A stretch of 64,000 nucleotides of DNA from the NCBI RefSeq assembly GCF_028389875.1, contig NC_084702.1, forward strand, positions 40,857,053-40,921,052, in the 5' to 3' direction. Below are positions 13,491 to 27,390 of this stretch, one piece after another. The notes beneath the pieces are model-generated. The model was given only the letters and a program-made list of their open reading frames with translations. It ran no database searches and was not told the DNA's origin. Made by a program: the position numbers and the translations under genes. This stretch comes from Rhea pennata. Taxonomy: Eukaryota; Chordata; Aves; Rheiformes; Rheidae. The stretch's first letter is position 1. Every line of letters begins with the position of its first letter.

Positions 13491-16400
13491 AATGTGTGGG
13501 CCTTTGTTATGTTCAAAATTAGAAACATCTTTCCTTTCTTATGGAAATAACAAAATCTTATTTACTGGAGTAAGAGTAGAACCACATATTTTTTTCCATT
13601 TCCCATTGAAAAGCTGCAGATTTGAGCTTCAGAAACTTGATTGGGTTGCAGCTATTTAAAATAACTCCTAACTCCTAGCAGCTGTGGTTAATGGAGCTAC
13701 TCAATACAACAGCCACCTGGTTAAACATGATTAACCTTCACAGGTTTCTCATTGTCTGTCTTATGCTGGAGTTAAATGCTTCTGAGACCTCAAGGAAGAT
13801 TTTGTTCTTTTTCTTAGGTGGGTGAAAGAAATTTATTCTGATTCTAAACTAGCTTTATAGTACTGTTTGTTTAATACACTCTATTATTGTTTTATCCTAG
13901 GCAGCAAAATTTTGACAGATAAGAGTTTGATTTCAAGTTATAATACTAGAATAGCAGTAGAAAAATAGGTTCCCTTTATTTTCATGTTATTTTGAATTTT
14001 AGAGAGGGAAAATATTTATTAATCTGTTTTGTCTGAATATAAAGTTATGGTTTACTAGGTAAATACAAACCTAAGTGGAGTTTTTTGGAAAATGTATTTC
14101 TGTGACCTAATAGCCAACAAAATGAAAATTCTTTGCTTTTTTTCTAGCTATTAACTCTTATTTATAGGATTATCAAAATAATATATGCTAGTAAGGACAG
14201 GAGAATCTTGTATCTCGGACTGTGGGAAGCATTCTGTTTAGAGAAGGGGGCTTCTTGAGATTCCCTTTCACTTTCCCAGAACTTTGTTTTTAGAGGTCTG
14301 TGTGACTTCTTAAAGAAAAGAAAAAACTTTGGCTTTAAGGTGACCTTGTTTCTCTTTAGTAAGAACTCTTTAAAAGAAATACTCTTTTTCCCTTCGTTTA
14401 TTTCAACCCAGATTTTCCTGAATCTTATGTTTAGAGTGCCTCAGTTTACTGGTTCCTTGCTCCCTTCCAAAGTATAATGTGTAAAGTAAGAACTAATAAA
14501 TATGAAATGTTAAAAACGTTAAGCTAGTCCTTCACTACTGTTCAGTAGCCACACAACAAAAATGACTGGTTTTGAAATTGCAATTTCCTGAATTTTTGTC
14601 TAATTTGGTTCTCCAGATGTTTAATTTACTTAATGTTTGTCTAGTTTATTATTATAACTAGTTGAGAACTAAGTTCTTTAGATATTTTTAATTAATATTT
14701 AGACTCCTGGTAGAAACCTCAGGAACAAAATGTGTGGAGAGTGTGGTGGTGGGGAGATGAATTTTCATCCTGTCTCTGTGTTGATGCTAGCAGTACAAAT
14801 CAATTAGGAACCCTGACTTGCTCTGCTTAAGGCTCAGCTGCTGCTCTTTAAGGTCTGTTTGAATTTGTGTTGAGAGGAACTGAACCTTGGCAGCTAATGT
14901 CCAGTTAAAGTCACATTGGCCATGTTTAAGTGGATCCTCTAGGGAGAATTAAAAATGCGAGTGTACTGCATGGTGAATTTCTGTGGTGGTTCAATTTAAC
15001 TAGAGTGTTGAACTTGATACAAGAGGAGCAGTACCTCTACTCAGTGAAGCAGATGACTACCCAGTGTTGTTTAAATAGAAATTCCAAAGACTGCTTTCTC
15101 CTCAGTTCCTGGAAAAAAATGTAAAAGAGGAAAATAAATCGACTGAAAAATATTGGCCAAAACCCCATGTTTTTCCAAGTAAATATTAAAATGGGCATTG
15201 AAAGTAGTGATAAATATCCAGGCTTAAACTTCTAGTTGTTTTGTGAGAATCCATTTGATCTTCTGAACAAATTAAATCAAATTGATATCTTTGATCTGCA
15301 AAATACTTGTGATATTCTTTCTAGCATTTAGAAGTTTGTCACTCGTGCTTCATACCAGTTAATCTTGTGTAATCTATGCCCAAGTTGGAAGTAGGTGGTT
15401 TTCTTGTTCCAGTGTAAACAATACTGAGTGCAGTCCCTCTGTATACAGGAAAGACTGAAAATTTTGAGGCATTAAAAGATTGCAGGCATGGACCCTGCTG
15501 TCCTTGTGCCACCTATTGCCAGACAGTGCTGCAGGTGAGTTCCTGTGCCAGCTTGTGCAGCCTGCTGAGCTAACAAGGCTCCAGGCAGGGGAGAGAGCAA
15601 AGTGGAGGCCAGCAGAGTTCATACTTTCCTTTCGGTAACAAATAAAATGCCAGTAACTATGGATGTGTAGTGGAAGCTATTCTTAAGTGCAATAGACAAA
15701 AGATTGTGAGTTTTGCTTTCCAAAAATAGTTATAGGTGTGGTACAGTCCTGAAGGAACAGAAGATGAAGAAACTATGAAACTATACTGCGAAGTGCTGTT
15801 AAGTATAAAGATGAGCACTAATGGCAGTCTGGCACAATGCTGCTAATTGATACTGTGGTTTTTAGTAAAGGAGTGGTGTAGTTACTCACCCAGGGCAATG
15901 TTCTTGTGTAGAAAAATGCCTCTGAAAGATAATGCTGAGGGGTTCTCAATACGGCTAGGCTTAGTGGGCAAGTTGTGCTGGCAGCTAAACCAGGTGAAAG
16001 ATTGGCCTTGCTGAGGCTGATATGGGTTCACTTGCTGACTCCAGGGATAATGATCTCACCTCAGGTCTTACTGTTAAAACTGTTGAGGGTATGACTCTCA
16101 GCTTTAATTGGGAATTAATTTTTAATAAGCTGGTTATTCCCTTTTCATTGCATAACTGAAGTTTCAAACTTACTTGTTTGCTTCAGGATTTTATTTTTTA
16201 ATAAAATAATTAGTGCTTTGGCCGTTTTGTCTTGAGACTCAGAACATAAAATGATGTTTGGATTTTCCTCTAAACTCTTCCTGTATTAGGGATTTCTTTG
16301 AAGTCACTGGTGACCTGAAGCACATCAAAACAGTGTCAGGATATTGGTTATGTAGTAACAGGTTTGTTTTATTTCAAAGTTTTGCTAAGACTATTGGATA

Positions 16401-17760
16401 TTTTCCAGCTTGTTGTATAGCCTGTGTCTTGAGCACACTAAGGATTATGTCCCTGAAAAAAGATCCTAACAACGGGAGGAGAAAGAATTTTTAGGTCATT
16501 TAGTTTATTAACCTGCCAGTTCAAGGATGTGGGTTTTGTTGTTGGTGTTGGAGGTATTTTTTTAATAATACACATGTAGGGCTTTGTACAGCCTAATTTA
16601 AAATCTCCAAACACAGGATCCCATATTCCTGTTTTACAGCTACATGACTCTTGATATTTATTCCACCTCCTGTCACTCCTGTAGTCCTATCTTTCATTGT
16701 CTAAAGAGTAAGAGTAAACAAGGAACCCCCCAACCCGTCTTCCAAAGAAGCATGCACAGAAGCATGCTGTTTTTTGCATATCATCCTTTACAGCTAAAAG
16801 CTAAAGTATAATCCACTCTTAATAATTTTGAAAAGTAACAAGGTGTTTCTCAAGTCCCTTGAGGGATGTGTGTATGTGCGCATATGCTTGTTTTCCACAG
16901 GTTCTCCACCCTGAGCTGCTGGATGTAAGATGCTTGTAGCAGCTGTATTTAAGAGAAGGAACAGTCTGTGCAAACGAGAGAGGGTACAGAGGAAGCATAT
17001 AGAGGTGTGGATATCTCTGCCTTGGGGGTATGACTCACCTCTGGGACAGTTGTGTCAAAGCCAACTCCTATGTGTTTTCCCTGTTCTGCCTCCCTACCCA
17101 AGTGCCCTGTCCTGTGCTCTTTTCTGTAGCAACTGCCATGAGAATGATAGTGCAGGACTGAAATCTAGGGTGCTTCTCAATTATGCTACAGGAGGACTTT
17201 CTGGAGGAGAGTGAAAGGAAAGTAGTAGAAGAATCTGTTTTTCTGGCAGTATGTCTGATTTTTTTTTTCTTTTAATCTAAACCAAGCATGTATACTCCTA
17301 AGCTAGCAGCTCTTTTTCATTTTTCTTAGACCAACTTTTCCTCATACTTCTTTTCAGGTTTGTCCCATTATGTTCCTAATTTTTGTTTGTGTGTGGATAG
17401 TGTATTTTTCTTAATTGCTCCAATTTGCCTCTGTTTTCCTATTAGGGAGAGTTCTAAAGATAAATGCTTTGTTTCACATACAACCACAGTAAAACTGCTT
17501 AGAGAGAGTCTGTAGCTTCCTTTCCTCCATATAGAAACCAAGACTGTGTTAGTCCTTTTATGCTACCATATGGCCTTGTACATGCATGTGCTTGTGGTTT
17601 ACCGTTGCTGCTACAATAAATCTTTTAGGGGCTGGAATACAGCTTAGGAGTCAAACTAGATGAGTGAGCAAAGGAAATACAGGTCACTAGGGGACTTTGT
17701 GCCATGACTCAGGTCACCAGTTTGGCCTGTTTGCAGCTCTTAAAGTGAATTCTTGAATCA

Positions 17761-17906
17761 ATTTCTTGAAAAAGAGTTGAAATCTTTACATCTGGGAAAA
17801 AGGGCTGTAAGAACTACTATTTCCACTCAAACATTTCTTGAAAAAGAGTTGAAATCTTTACATCTGGGAAAAAGGGCTGTAAGAACTACTATTTCCACTC
17901 AAACAT
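17761..17906. repeat. Perfect two-copy 72-bp tandem duplication
   Basis: Copy one is 17761-17832 and copy two 17833-17904, both starting ATTTCTTGAAAAAGAG and ending CCACTCAAAC, identical at every base, with two further matching bases. Identity indicates a recent event. The period is a multiple of three, so a short open frame crosses it, but the frame shows no domain. Confidence 0.95.
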
Positions 17907-20900
17907 GCTGGAATCTAGGTGAGCACTTGAATTGCAAGACAGCTCTATCCTGAGACATGTGAAGTCCCTGAAGTGGTGGAAGGGAATGGTGTGGGGGAGG
18001 GAGGGCAAACACATATGAATAAAGTAGGAAGTGGCTGTGGAAGTACAGCCTCAAAGTAATCAGTTCAACCATAGCAGGGCAGAGAAAAAACATTTTTGAG
18101 CACATTAGCTCTTCTGAAACAGCAAATTTCAAGTGAAGTAATATTTGAGTTAATTTGTTATTCAACCAGGCGATGTGAGGGAAAGCAGTAGCTGATGTAT
18201 GGGGCAGAGAAGAAGGTCAGCAAAGGGGAGTGACTTGGAATAGGCTGCAACACGAGGAAGCGTCATCTGCAACTGGTTGCAGCTTGCAGCCAATATGAGT
18301 CATACTGGGCAAGTGTCCAATGTGAAGGTGTGACCTCTCAGAAAGAGCCTAAAGGAGCAGCCTTCAAGACCTTGATTCATGATCTGAAAGCTAGCTTGCA
18401 CAAAGAATGATACAGATGAGATTTGAGGACCTTGAAGCTTAGAGAAGAGGATGCTGAGAAGGGGCAGGATATGGAGGGAGTAAAAAAGGGGCTAAATGGT
18501 CCAGCAAACCAGGTCAAGTATTTAGTAGGTATAGGAGTTCCTTGCATCGCACACAGGATGCTGAGTTTGGCTGTTTTATAAATTACACTTCTGTACCCTG
18601 CTTAATTCCGTGTCAAGATTCTCTGTCATCTTTTGCATCTCATCTGAGCTGAAGAGCAAAGAAGGTAGCATTTTACATGTGTTTTTTTGTGTGCTGAGAT
18701 TATGTGCTTTGGCATCTGGCTCTTATCAGTAATGAGGCAAGGAGGGAGCTGAATAGCTCTAAAATGCTGTCAGATTATACTGTGTGTTATTCCTCAGTCT
18801 GCGATTTATGATGATTTGAAAGCTTAGGAACAGTTCAAGGTGTACTGTCTATGCCTGTGGCTCACCATACATGATGCAGGGCAGATGGTAAATAAGGTCC
18901 CCACCCCTTGGATTTGGAACTGGTCTGACATGGAAATGTTACCCTGAACATGGTACCCTGAACCCTGGTCTAATCTATGGGAGGCATCTTTGAATTGCTG
19001 AGGTGAAGAATGTGCCATTTTTCACAGAGGTGAAACTCTTGTGAACTAGTGGAAATAACATTGACTAATATGAGCTGGTTATTGCTCCAGTATTCAGCCA
19101 GTACACTGTATCACATTCTTGGAGATGGTAGGAATTATTGTTTAGCTTAAGTTGTTGTACAGTTGTTCACTCCCCAAAGGCCAGGTGTTTTTTTGTTTTG
19201 TTTTTTTTAAATCAGGGGCATTCTAAAAATAGAAACATAGAGTAGTCACAATTAGTATTTAGAGTCATTACGTAAAGTGTAGTGTATATAGCTGACAGGT
19301 TAATTCTCTAACAGCTTTGAAAATACTTCCTTTGAATGTGAATATTTTAAATAAATTGCCTCTTAACTGTTACAAAATGCATTATTTGTGTCAGAAGTAC
19401 TTGTTTAAAATATAGGGGATGCCTAAAAGCTGATTCAAAAAGCAGACGTCTCCTTGCCTTTGCATATATAAATGGAAAAAGCCTTTTATTTTTATCTTGA
19501 GTACTGAAACATTTTTGATGTTTGTCATACTGTTATTGGCAAGTGTCAAGATGAAGTTTTCGCAGACCTTCGTACAACCCGTGCGTGACTGCTGAGCCAT
19601 AAACAAGGACGAACCATGCAATTGTAGCGCTCAAAGGCTGTATCCTAAACTTCAGTACTACTGTTTCTTACTGTGTGTCTTTATGGTGGGTCTAAAAGGA
19701 CTTAGCCTCCTATATAGGCTAGAATAAAATTGTGTAACAGGTCAAACAAAAAGGAAGAAAGTCTTCTGTCCTGGAAAGCTCTCCTGTGTCATTCATTTGG
19801 CCTTCCTAAATGGAATGATGGGGAGGGTAACTCTCTTCACTCCAGGTGGGTTGTAATCTAAAAATTCCGCCATATCACACTCATCATACATTTCTCATAA
19901 GATAATGCACTCTGTAGATGTCCAATAGTTTTAATAGCTTCCTGAATGATTGCAAAATAAACACTGGCTTTTAAGAATGTTTAAGGGAAAAAAAGACTTA
20001 CATAACCGAATTGTATGCTGCTTTACATCACAGTGAGCAAGCCAGAGCTGTAATTGCTGCTGTACTAAATCTCTTTGGAGAAGGTAGTTAAGCTACTTAG
20101 TACAAGTACAAGATATGATGCATTTTTGTAAAGATTCTGAAAAATCTTTATGTATATAGGAATTAGTCGTGACTACAGTATAGTCACCTTGGGGTGCTGA
20201 AAATGTACAGCAACTTCTAGTAAAGATTAAGAGAATTCCATGACTAAAGAGCACAAAGGACACAATGTTCTAGATTAGCAAGATTAACAGTGCTCTGTTT
20301 AGACAGTATAGTAGAGCCTCACAAATTACTCGGGTCTCTTATTTATGCAACACTTTAGGGTTCATAGTAATGATGTATATTATGCTGGAGCACAGTCTCA
20401 GCTCTTGAAAGAATCACTTTCTGCAGCCTTTGGCTCTTTCTTCAAGTACTGGCTAGTCTTGAGGCTACCAAGTACCTTAGAGGACAAGATCAATGGTAGT
20501 TGTGAGTGGGTTGCAGCAGAATGAACAGTAATCACACAACAGATGATGATAAAACATTAGAAAAATGTTTAAGTATTGTGAGAAGCTACCAGAAGCCCTA
20601 AATATTCATTTGTAACTGAAGAGACCTACCTCATGCTGGAAGATGCCATGGAGTTTGAATGGGGCTCATTGCCAGGCTGCAGCGTTGGTGAAACACAGCC
20701 ATTTCAGATTCTTGTGACTACCATCTTCCTTCTTGAAATCTATATTTAAGATATGCTAAGGGTCATAACATCCAAAGGTAAATTGTCATCTGTGAAGACT
20801 TTGAAAAGTGTTAAAATTATTCAGCATATGGTGCAGGAAAAATCCAGGAGAGTCCAGTATCCACTTAGGAACAAAATGAACTGGGAAGCATGTGGCTGTG

Positions 20901-21152
20901 TTTGTCTCTAGATGATTTTCATTGCCCAATAAGGGAGAGAAAACTTTTCATGTGAATCTATTTTGTTACTTGATGTCCCTAAATAGAAAAACCTAACTTC
21001 CCAAAGTCTACTGTTAGTATTGTAAGTAGTGCAAAATTCTAATTTACAGGGAACTTTATAATGAAGATGACAATCTCCCCTAAGGCTCCAGGAATATAGA
21101 TTAAAAAGGGCAAGGGAAGGACATGATCTAAAAGCTGAAAATAGTTGAAACA
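17907..21152. other. Intergenic, nothing gene-like seen
   Basis: Mixed-composition unique sequence with purine-rich stretches around 18180-18500. No exon, RNA gene or classified repeat recognised. Confidence 0.55.
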
Positions 21153-21470
21153 AACCCAGCAGCACTGGTTCACACTGGGACAGAACAGAAGATTAACTGG
21201 GGAGCAGCAGTGGAGCCAGGAACCGAGGGCAGCTGGGGCAGGCAGGGCATCCCTGATGAGGGCACAGGCCCGCAGCACCTGAACAAGGCGAGCAGAGCAG
21301 AGCCAGGGAATGTGCCTGGGGACAGCTGAGGAGCCTGTGACCAGTCCACAGCCCCTGGTGAGGGGCTTGCTGATGCATCCCACAGCCTAGCTGTTTTCCC
21401 AGCAGTCTGATCCAAGGCTGTGACATGACAGAGCTGATCTTCAATTTGGGTGGCTTAATGCTTAGGGTAT
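21153..21470. repeat. Dispersed repeat, copy A (unclassified)
   Basis: Shares an ordered series of matches with 26937-27390: AACCCAGC then CTGGTTCA, GAGCAGCAGTGGAGCCAGGA, TCCCTGATGA, then GTCCACAGC, TAGCTGTT, and an ending with CTGA.CCA.GGCTG and a CAGAG.TGA motif. It is GC-richer than its surroundings and shorter than copy B, with an internal deletion. Open frames here on the minus strand are repeat-derived. It may be an LTR or other avian repeat; I cannot name the family. Confidence 0.7.
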
Positions 21471-24400
21471 ATGGGAAAGCATTTGAGCCTGTTGCTGCAC
21501 TTCAACAAATGCTGACTTCAAAAATGTTAAGGACATTAAGGAAATGTTAAGGACATGGAGCTGATGTCCGGTTCTTCTCTGTATAAATAATGCAGTCCTG
21601 TGTTAACTAACACTCGTGTAAATAATTGATATGGTTACAACACCAAAGCCTGCAGAGAAATACTTAATCAAGCAGATATAATCGTTTACTTCCCAGTAAC
21701 TTTTAACATGTTACACGTAGAACAGAATTTATTCAGCCATAGAAGGTGCATGTCTTGGCTGTATTCAGCTGCTGTTTTCACAGTCGTAAAACTAGATCAG
21801 TATAGTACCTCAGCGATACCAATCTGATCTGCATCTCGCGTAGCATGTGATAGCACTTCTATAGAGCTAGCCAAAGGATGTGGTAAAGAAAATGGACAAG
21901 ACGCAATTTTGTCCATCTTTCATCAGCCAACGTAAAATTAGCACAGAGCCTGCTTATACAAAGTTGATCCTTCTGTGAGAATGTGACCTCCCAAAGTTGG
22001 TTTATACTGGAGCAGGGCCATGCTTCACACAGCAGTGACATCTTCTGATTCAGCACTGTGAGCCCAAGAGCTGGAGGCATTGTGTTTGTGTAAGTGGTGT
22101 TAGCCCCGTTGTTTTGTCAGGGATTGGTGCCACTTCAATCACATCTATGTCTCTTCCGTCATGCCTGGTATTTACACACACAGTTTACCTTGCCTTGAAA
22201 AAGGTAACAAAGAAGGTGCCCTTGTGAGATTGTAGCCTGTGTTCATAGTAAAGGTGGGACTGATCTTTCCTGTGGTTGTAAAATAAACTGCCTCTAGTTC
22301 ATTAGCTTGCCTGAATTTTTCCTTCATAACTCATGGGCTTTTTTTTTTCCTTCTCTCTCTTGTTCTCTGAAATAAGTGCAAGGCTTCAAACTTCTTGTAA
22401 TCCATTAGTCTAAAAGGATGATTCAGGATGATGTCATGCAGGAAACCTTGAATCTATCACGTGGTGTTTGTACAATGATGACTTCATCCCAAGAGTGTAA
22501 GAAATTGCCTTTATGTGAGGCATTTTATGTAGACATCCATACTAAATACAAGTTCAGAGTGAAGTGGAAAGCCACGCTTATAAAGTAAGTAGCCTCCTAG
22601 CACAGGAGAAGCCCAGACCAAGAGAAGGCCATTAGTGTTCGTACCTCTGAAGCAGTCGAACAAGATATACTTTGAAATGATGGGCTCTTATCTAGAGCTC
22701 TTGCATTTATATTTCAAAATCTAATTCTGATGCAAGTAAATATAGGGAAAGATTTCCAAAATGAGGATGGATTTTTGAAAGTAAGCATTTCAGGATCAAG
22801 ACAGCATCTCTGCCCTAATATCTGAGAGAATGATAAGCAAGTCTAAGAAATATTTCAGCTCTGACTAAAATACAAGTGTTCTGTTTTACTCGTCACCTTC
22901 TGTTTCTTCACTCACAAATAAAATTGTGACTTTAATCTCAATATGTTAAAAGATTGGATGGGGGAGACATTTTTAAATTGAAATTGGGAAACTCCAGTGC
23001 TAATCTTAACAGAGGGTGAGTCTGTATCCAAGAGTGCATATGGATGATAAGGACCCAGATGCCGGGGACTGTTTCTTGCTGAACTGACGAAACCCAGTGT
23101 GAAGATTGGTATCACCAAGTGCTAAGGACGAGTCCTGTCATGAGGCTCAAGCCTGGGCTTCCCTGCACAAAGCAGAAGACTGAAAAGAACTCAACAGGCC
23201 TGCACAAACCTTAAATCTTTGCACTCCTGTACTGGCTTTCAATCACGAGTTTGCTATTCCGTCAAATTCAGCATGCATAAGCTACTTCCATCTTGCACTG
23301 CTGTAATGGCACTGAAGTGCAGAGGCGGATTTACTGGGGCACATCAGGGTAATTGGAGGGAAACAGGAACAGAAATGAGACCAACCTTCTGTGTTGGTGA
23401 GAAGGAGGAACAGAAGTAGATCCTTACTATCACACTTATGAAGTAAATTGCTTCTGTTAAAAGTTCTCATAAGTAAGGAAGTTACTCAATATCAAAACAT
23501 TGCCTATTCTTCTTGAATAATATGTAGAGAACATTATTCAAGTGCCTCCGAGTGCCTTGCTTGTAACTTTCATGGAGGACTGCAGATCTATGCTTCGCAA
23601 AAAATGTTAACAGTCAAGTCAGCTAATAGTTATATTTCCCTCCCTTATTAACTGAGCCTCGGTCAATCTTCCTTCTTAAATCTGTCACTCATTTTTTTTT
23701 CCTCTTGGTAATGCTGAAAAGAGGAGATGAAACACCCTAGTAGCATAACCAAATCAGAAATGTCCTACTGATGTACTTCAGACTTCTGGCACCTTCAGAA
23801 TTGCATTATGTTTATTCGTTTCTACCCACAGTTTTATAATCAAATGTTCCCTTCTCCAATGATAAATGTTAAGAGCAGGAAAAATGTATTAGTATCTGTT
23901 GGAATTGGAGAGAGAGTGGAGGCAAGTAGATAAGCGTCTGAATAAGTGGCTGTTGCAGGCGTTTTCATTTCTTGAAAAATAAAAACAGCCTTCTATTGTT
24001 TTGCAACCATGTCAGATAAGTACTCTTCCTTTTTCTCATTCCGTATCTCCTTGGGAATTCTGTTCTCCAAAGGCAATAGTAGCTGCTGCTGGAAATTTCT
24101 GGTGATGCAGGAGATGAAAAGGTAGAGAGGAGCTCAAAGAACTCATAGAAGCTGTGTATATCACTAGTACTTGGAGGAAAGTGCTTTCAGGTTTTCTGTT
24201 TGTTTTTCTGCTGAAGAAGTTTGGTGCTGACAGATTTAGAGGTTAAAGGATGTATCTTCAAGGAACAGATTTGCTAAAGAAGAAATATCCTCCTGCTTTA
24301 CAAGTAGAAACCCATTCTTCGCTCTGCACTTCTGAGGTGTGCCATGAGACATCTTTTTGGCATGCATCTCCCAGGGAGTCTGATCATGAAAGCAGTGTCT

Positions 24401-26936
24401 CAGTGATTCTGAGAATCTGCCTAACGCAGGAAAACTGGAGAAACTCCTGAAAAAAATGGGCCACTATTGCCTTGAGCAATGGTTTGCTCTCTGCAACAGA
24501 ATTCTGCATACTTTGTGGCACACAAGCAAAAAAGTCTCTCTGATATGTCTCTATTTCTTTAAAGCAGATAAGGAATAGGAGAGAAGAGCCTCTCTTAAAT
24601 TCTTGCTTCCTTCAGATCTCTCATGCTGTATTCAACTCCAATATATTGGTATGTTCAATAAACTGTCAGCAGTTTTAATGCTTTTTGTTGTAGTTACCCA
24701 TGCTGTACCACCAAAAGCCTTGAGCTAATTAGTGGGAAAGGGCAACACTTCAGTGTTATAGAGTTCTGCAGCCACTCAATAGACCTTAGTTTGCAACAAA
24801 GGTGTTGAAAAGTGTGTGTAATAACCATGCTCAGCAATATTAACAAAGATGAGAATTTGTTGGCACTGCTGTTCTTTAAGATCTGATCTTATCTCTCTGT
24901 GAATTTGCCTGATGCTGAAATATGCTGTCCTGCAAAGTCCTTGTGATGACCAGAAATCCACCCAGGAAGATCATTTTGTATCTGCACAGCTTTGGGATGG
25001 GATCAGTACCAAAGTCTAGATGTTCTGTAATCATAGTGATGGCTTGAAAACCCCTGGGGACTAGCTCTTGCTTACTATGCTAAATAATCTGGAAGAAGAA
25101 AGCTTATGCTTGATACAGGATGTGATAAAAACAGCTTGTAGAAGAGCTGAGGGTGGTGATGAGGAAAGGCAGTTTGGGGTGTTTTATGTGGCTTTTACTG
25201 GAGTGAATTTCTCTCAAGCATGTTCAAAACTATAACTGATCATATACATTCATAAACATATTTGATCCAGGAGAAAGACAGAATTGAGCTCTACAAATCA
25301 GCAAACATTATCAGAAATTCTGTTGACCTGAGAAAAATCACACAGAATAGATCCCCACAGCATGGTGGGACTGTTTTAAAGTAAACTGCTGAGAATGAAG
25401 GCCAACTGGGACATAGTCGAGTATGAGAACAGATGAGATGATTTTGTTAAATGAGGATGGATGTGATAGGGTAGGGTAGAATAGAGAGGATAAACTATCA
25501 TGCTAAGAACTCTTTAATAACATTGAGTAACTTCTGAGTAAGGAGTAGTAGTGACAGATCTTAGGGTCTGCTTCTGCTGCCAGTTGGAGTCCTGTCCATT
25601 TTTATTAGTTAAAATTAAAAACAGAATCTTATCCAAAATGTGTAAATAAGTTGATGTACATGGCAGAATAAGAGAAATATGGTGTATACATTGTTAGACT
25701 TGTATAATCCTAGCAACTGCATACCTATAACATTTTAAACTGTTAAGTGATATGTGTGGGCAACCCAATGCCTTTATATAAACACTTGTATTCTCTTTTA
25801 AAATTCAGTTTTGAGTTGTAAAAATTTCTGTTCCTGAAGGAAATCAGAGTAGAAAAATACTGAATTTGAGAGAGGAGATTGCTAGGACCAGCAGCATTTA
25901 TATGCCCATAACTTGCAGAAGGTTGTGTGATTATGAAATATGGTGTTGTGTTTTTAAAAAGCAAGAAACTGCATGCTTACCATAGCAACCTTTTTGCTAC
26001 ATAGTTCACATGCTACAAAGATGCATGACAACTTGCTCAAGAAACTCCCACACTTGCCCTTGCCTTGTAACATTATGAATTTGTAAAGCTTTTTGTGGAA
26101 ATTGTTTAAAGAAACAATTCCAAGTATCTAAATACAACTGTTGAGTGGGAGGAGAAGATTGAGGTTTTCTTCTTCTTCCTGATCACTGAAGATTGCTCCT
26201 AAGGATCACAGAAATTGCTAAGCTTCTGTGAGTTAGGTAACACTTGCTTTTTCTATTGTGCTCTGTGAAAGGGAATAGCAAAGTAGCAACTGTGTGATCC
26301 ACTTGAGTTGATCAAAATCAATGGCACTTTGAAAGTGCCCTGGATTAGAGCAACTCTCCTGTGTAGACAATTCTTATGAGTTAAAGAAATGAAAGTCCCC
26401 TAATAGGCACTTAATTCACTGGATTGATTGCAACCAGTTCTCAGCTAGTGTCTTCAGAGATTTTTGACGCGTTCTGAGAGCAGAACTGGAATTATTAGTT
26501 GGTTTGATGCCTAGGGCTCCGGTGCATTGGAGCAGAACAAAAGTGTGGCAGAGACTGTCCCTGCCCTGAAGTGGATATAATTTGAGAGTTCACCCTGATT
26601 TCTGTAATGGAGAACTCGTGGGATTCCACGCAGGCTGATTGATGTGCAGTTTTTTACGGGAAGGCTGAGAAGAAGAATTTGCTGTTCTCCCTGGATTTCC
26701 CCACACCCACCCCCACTGAACCAGGAATAAATGCAGAGAGAATTTGCCCAGCTGCCCTGCTTCCCGCCTCTGCCAAGCTGGCTGCTTGTTAGTGCTGCGA
26801 AGGAAAGTGGGTAGGGGTGGGCAGGAGAGCAGCTGCTGAGAACGTTTTGGGGAGGGCATTCCTGAGAGAAAGCCCAAAAGCAATTGGGAGTGGTAGCCTA
26901 GTGTGTCCTCCAGAGAAGTTTGCGATGCTGGTATGC
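21471..26936. other. Intergenic, nothing gene-like seen
   Basis: AT-rich unique sequence. A 15-base tandem pair (AAATGTTAAGGACAT) starts near 21522, just before this segment's left part. A GC-richer patch lies at about 26620-26850. No domain-bearing frame was found. Confidence 0.55.
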
Positions 26937-27390
26937 AACCCAGCTCTCTGGTTCAAAAGTTACTCCATTTTTAAGATATTTTAAGCCAGAGAGCAGCAGT
27001 GGAGCCAGGAGCAGAGGGTGGCAGTGGGGCAGAGCCTCCCTGATGACGGTGCAGGCCTGCAGCCCCAAGTTGAGAGCAGAATGGGGCTGTGGACAGTGGC
27101 CTCAGCCCTGAGGTGGGTCCAAGGTCAGGCTAGGGAGTCACATGAATGGTCCAGGCCAGTAAGGTTCATGCTGAGAACAGTGTACCTTCAAGACAGCTCA
27201 GGCAATGACCTGAGGAAGGGCTGAGCATAAATGCACCCCCTAAGCCGGGGGAGACTGAGGCACTCCGTGACGTGTCCACAGCTCTTTCCCACTATGTAGC
27301 TGTTCTCCCTGCAGCCTGACCCAGGGCTGCGCTATGGCAGAGATGACCTACAGCACAGGCAACTAAACCCTGAGGAGCAGGGGGAAGAGG
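26937..27390. repeat. Dispersed repeat, copy B (unclassified)
   Basis: The longer counterpart of copy A at 21153-21470, same orientation, 5.8 kb away. It includes about 130 bases missing from copy A (around 27100-27240). Divergence between the copies looks substantial by eye, so the pair is old. The segment from GAGCAGCAGTGGAGCCAGGA to the GGCTGCGCTATGGCAGAG end is the alignable core. Confidence 0.7.

Larger units (their letters stand above)
4651..17760. other. Intergenic, AT-rich unique sequence
   Basis: No gene supported. Contents noted: a 20-base perfect palindrome (6312-6331), an AT-only stretch (about 7000-7085), a 16-base tandem pair (10480-10509), a 10-base stem hairpin (12419-12442) and a pyrimidine tract (13457-13490). 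Open frames are all under 100 codons with no domain. Confidence 0.6.

Noticed and set aside
21039..21444. Several overlapping minus-strand frames up to 114 codons
   Set aside because: They fall within or next to dispersed repeat copy A and have no domain.
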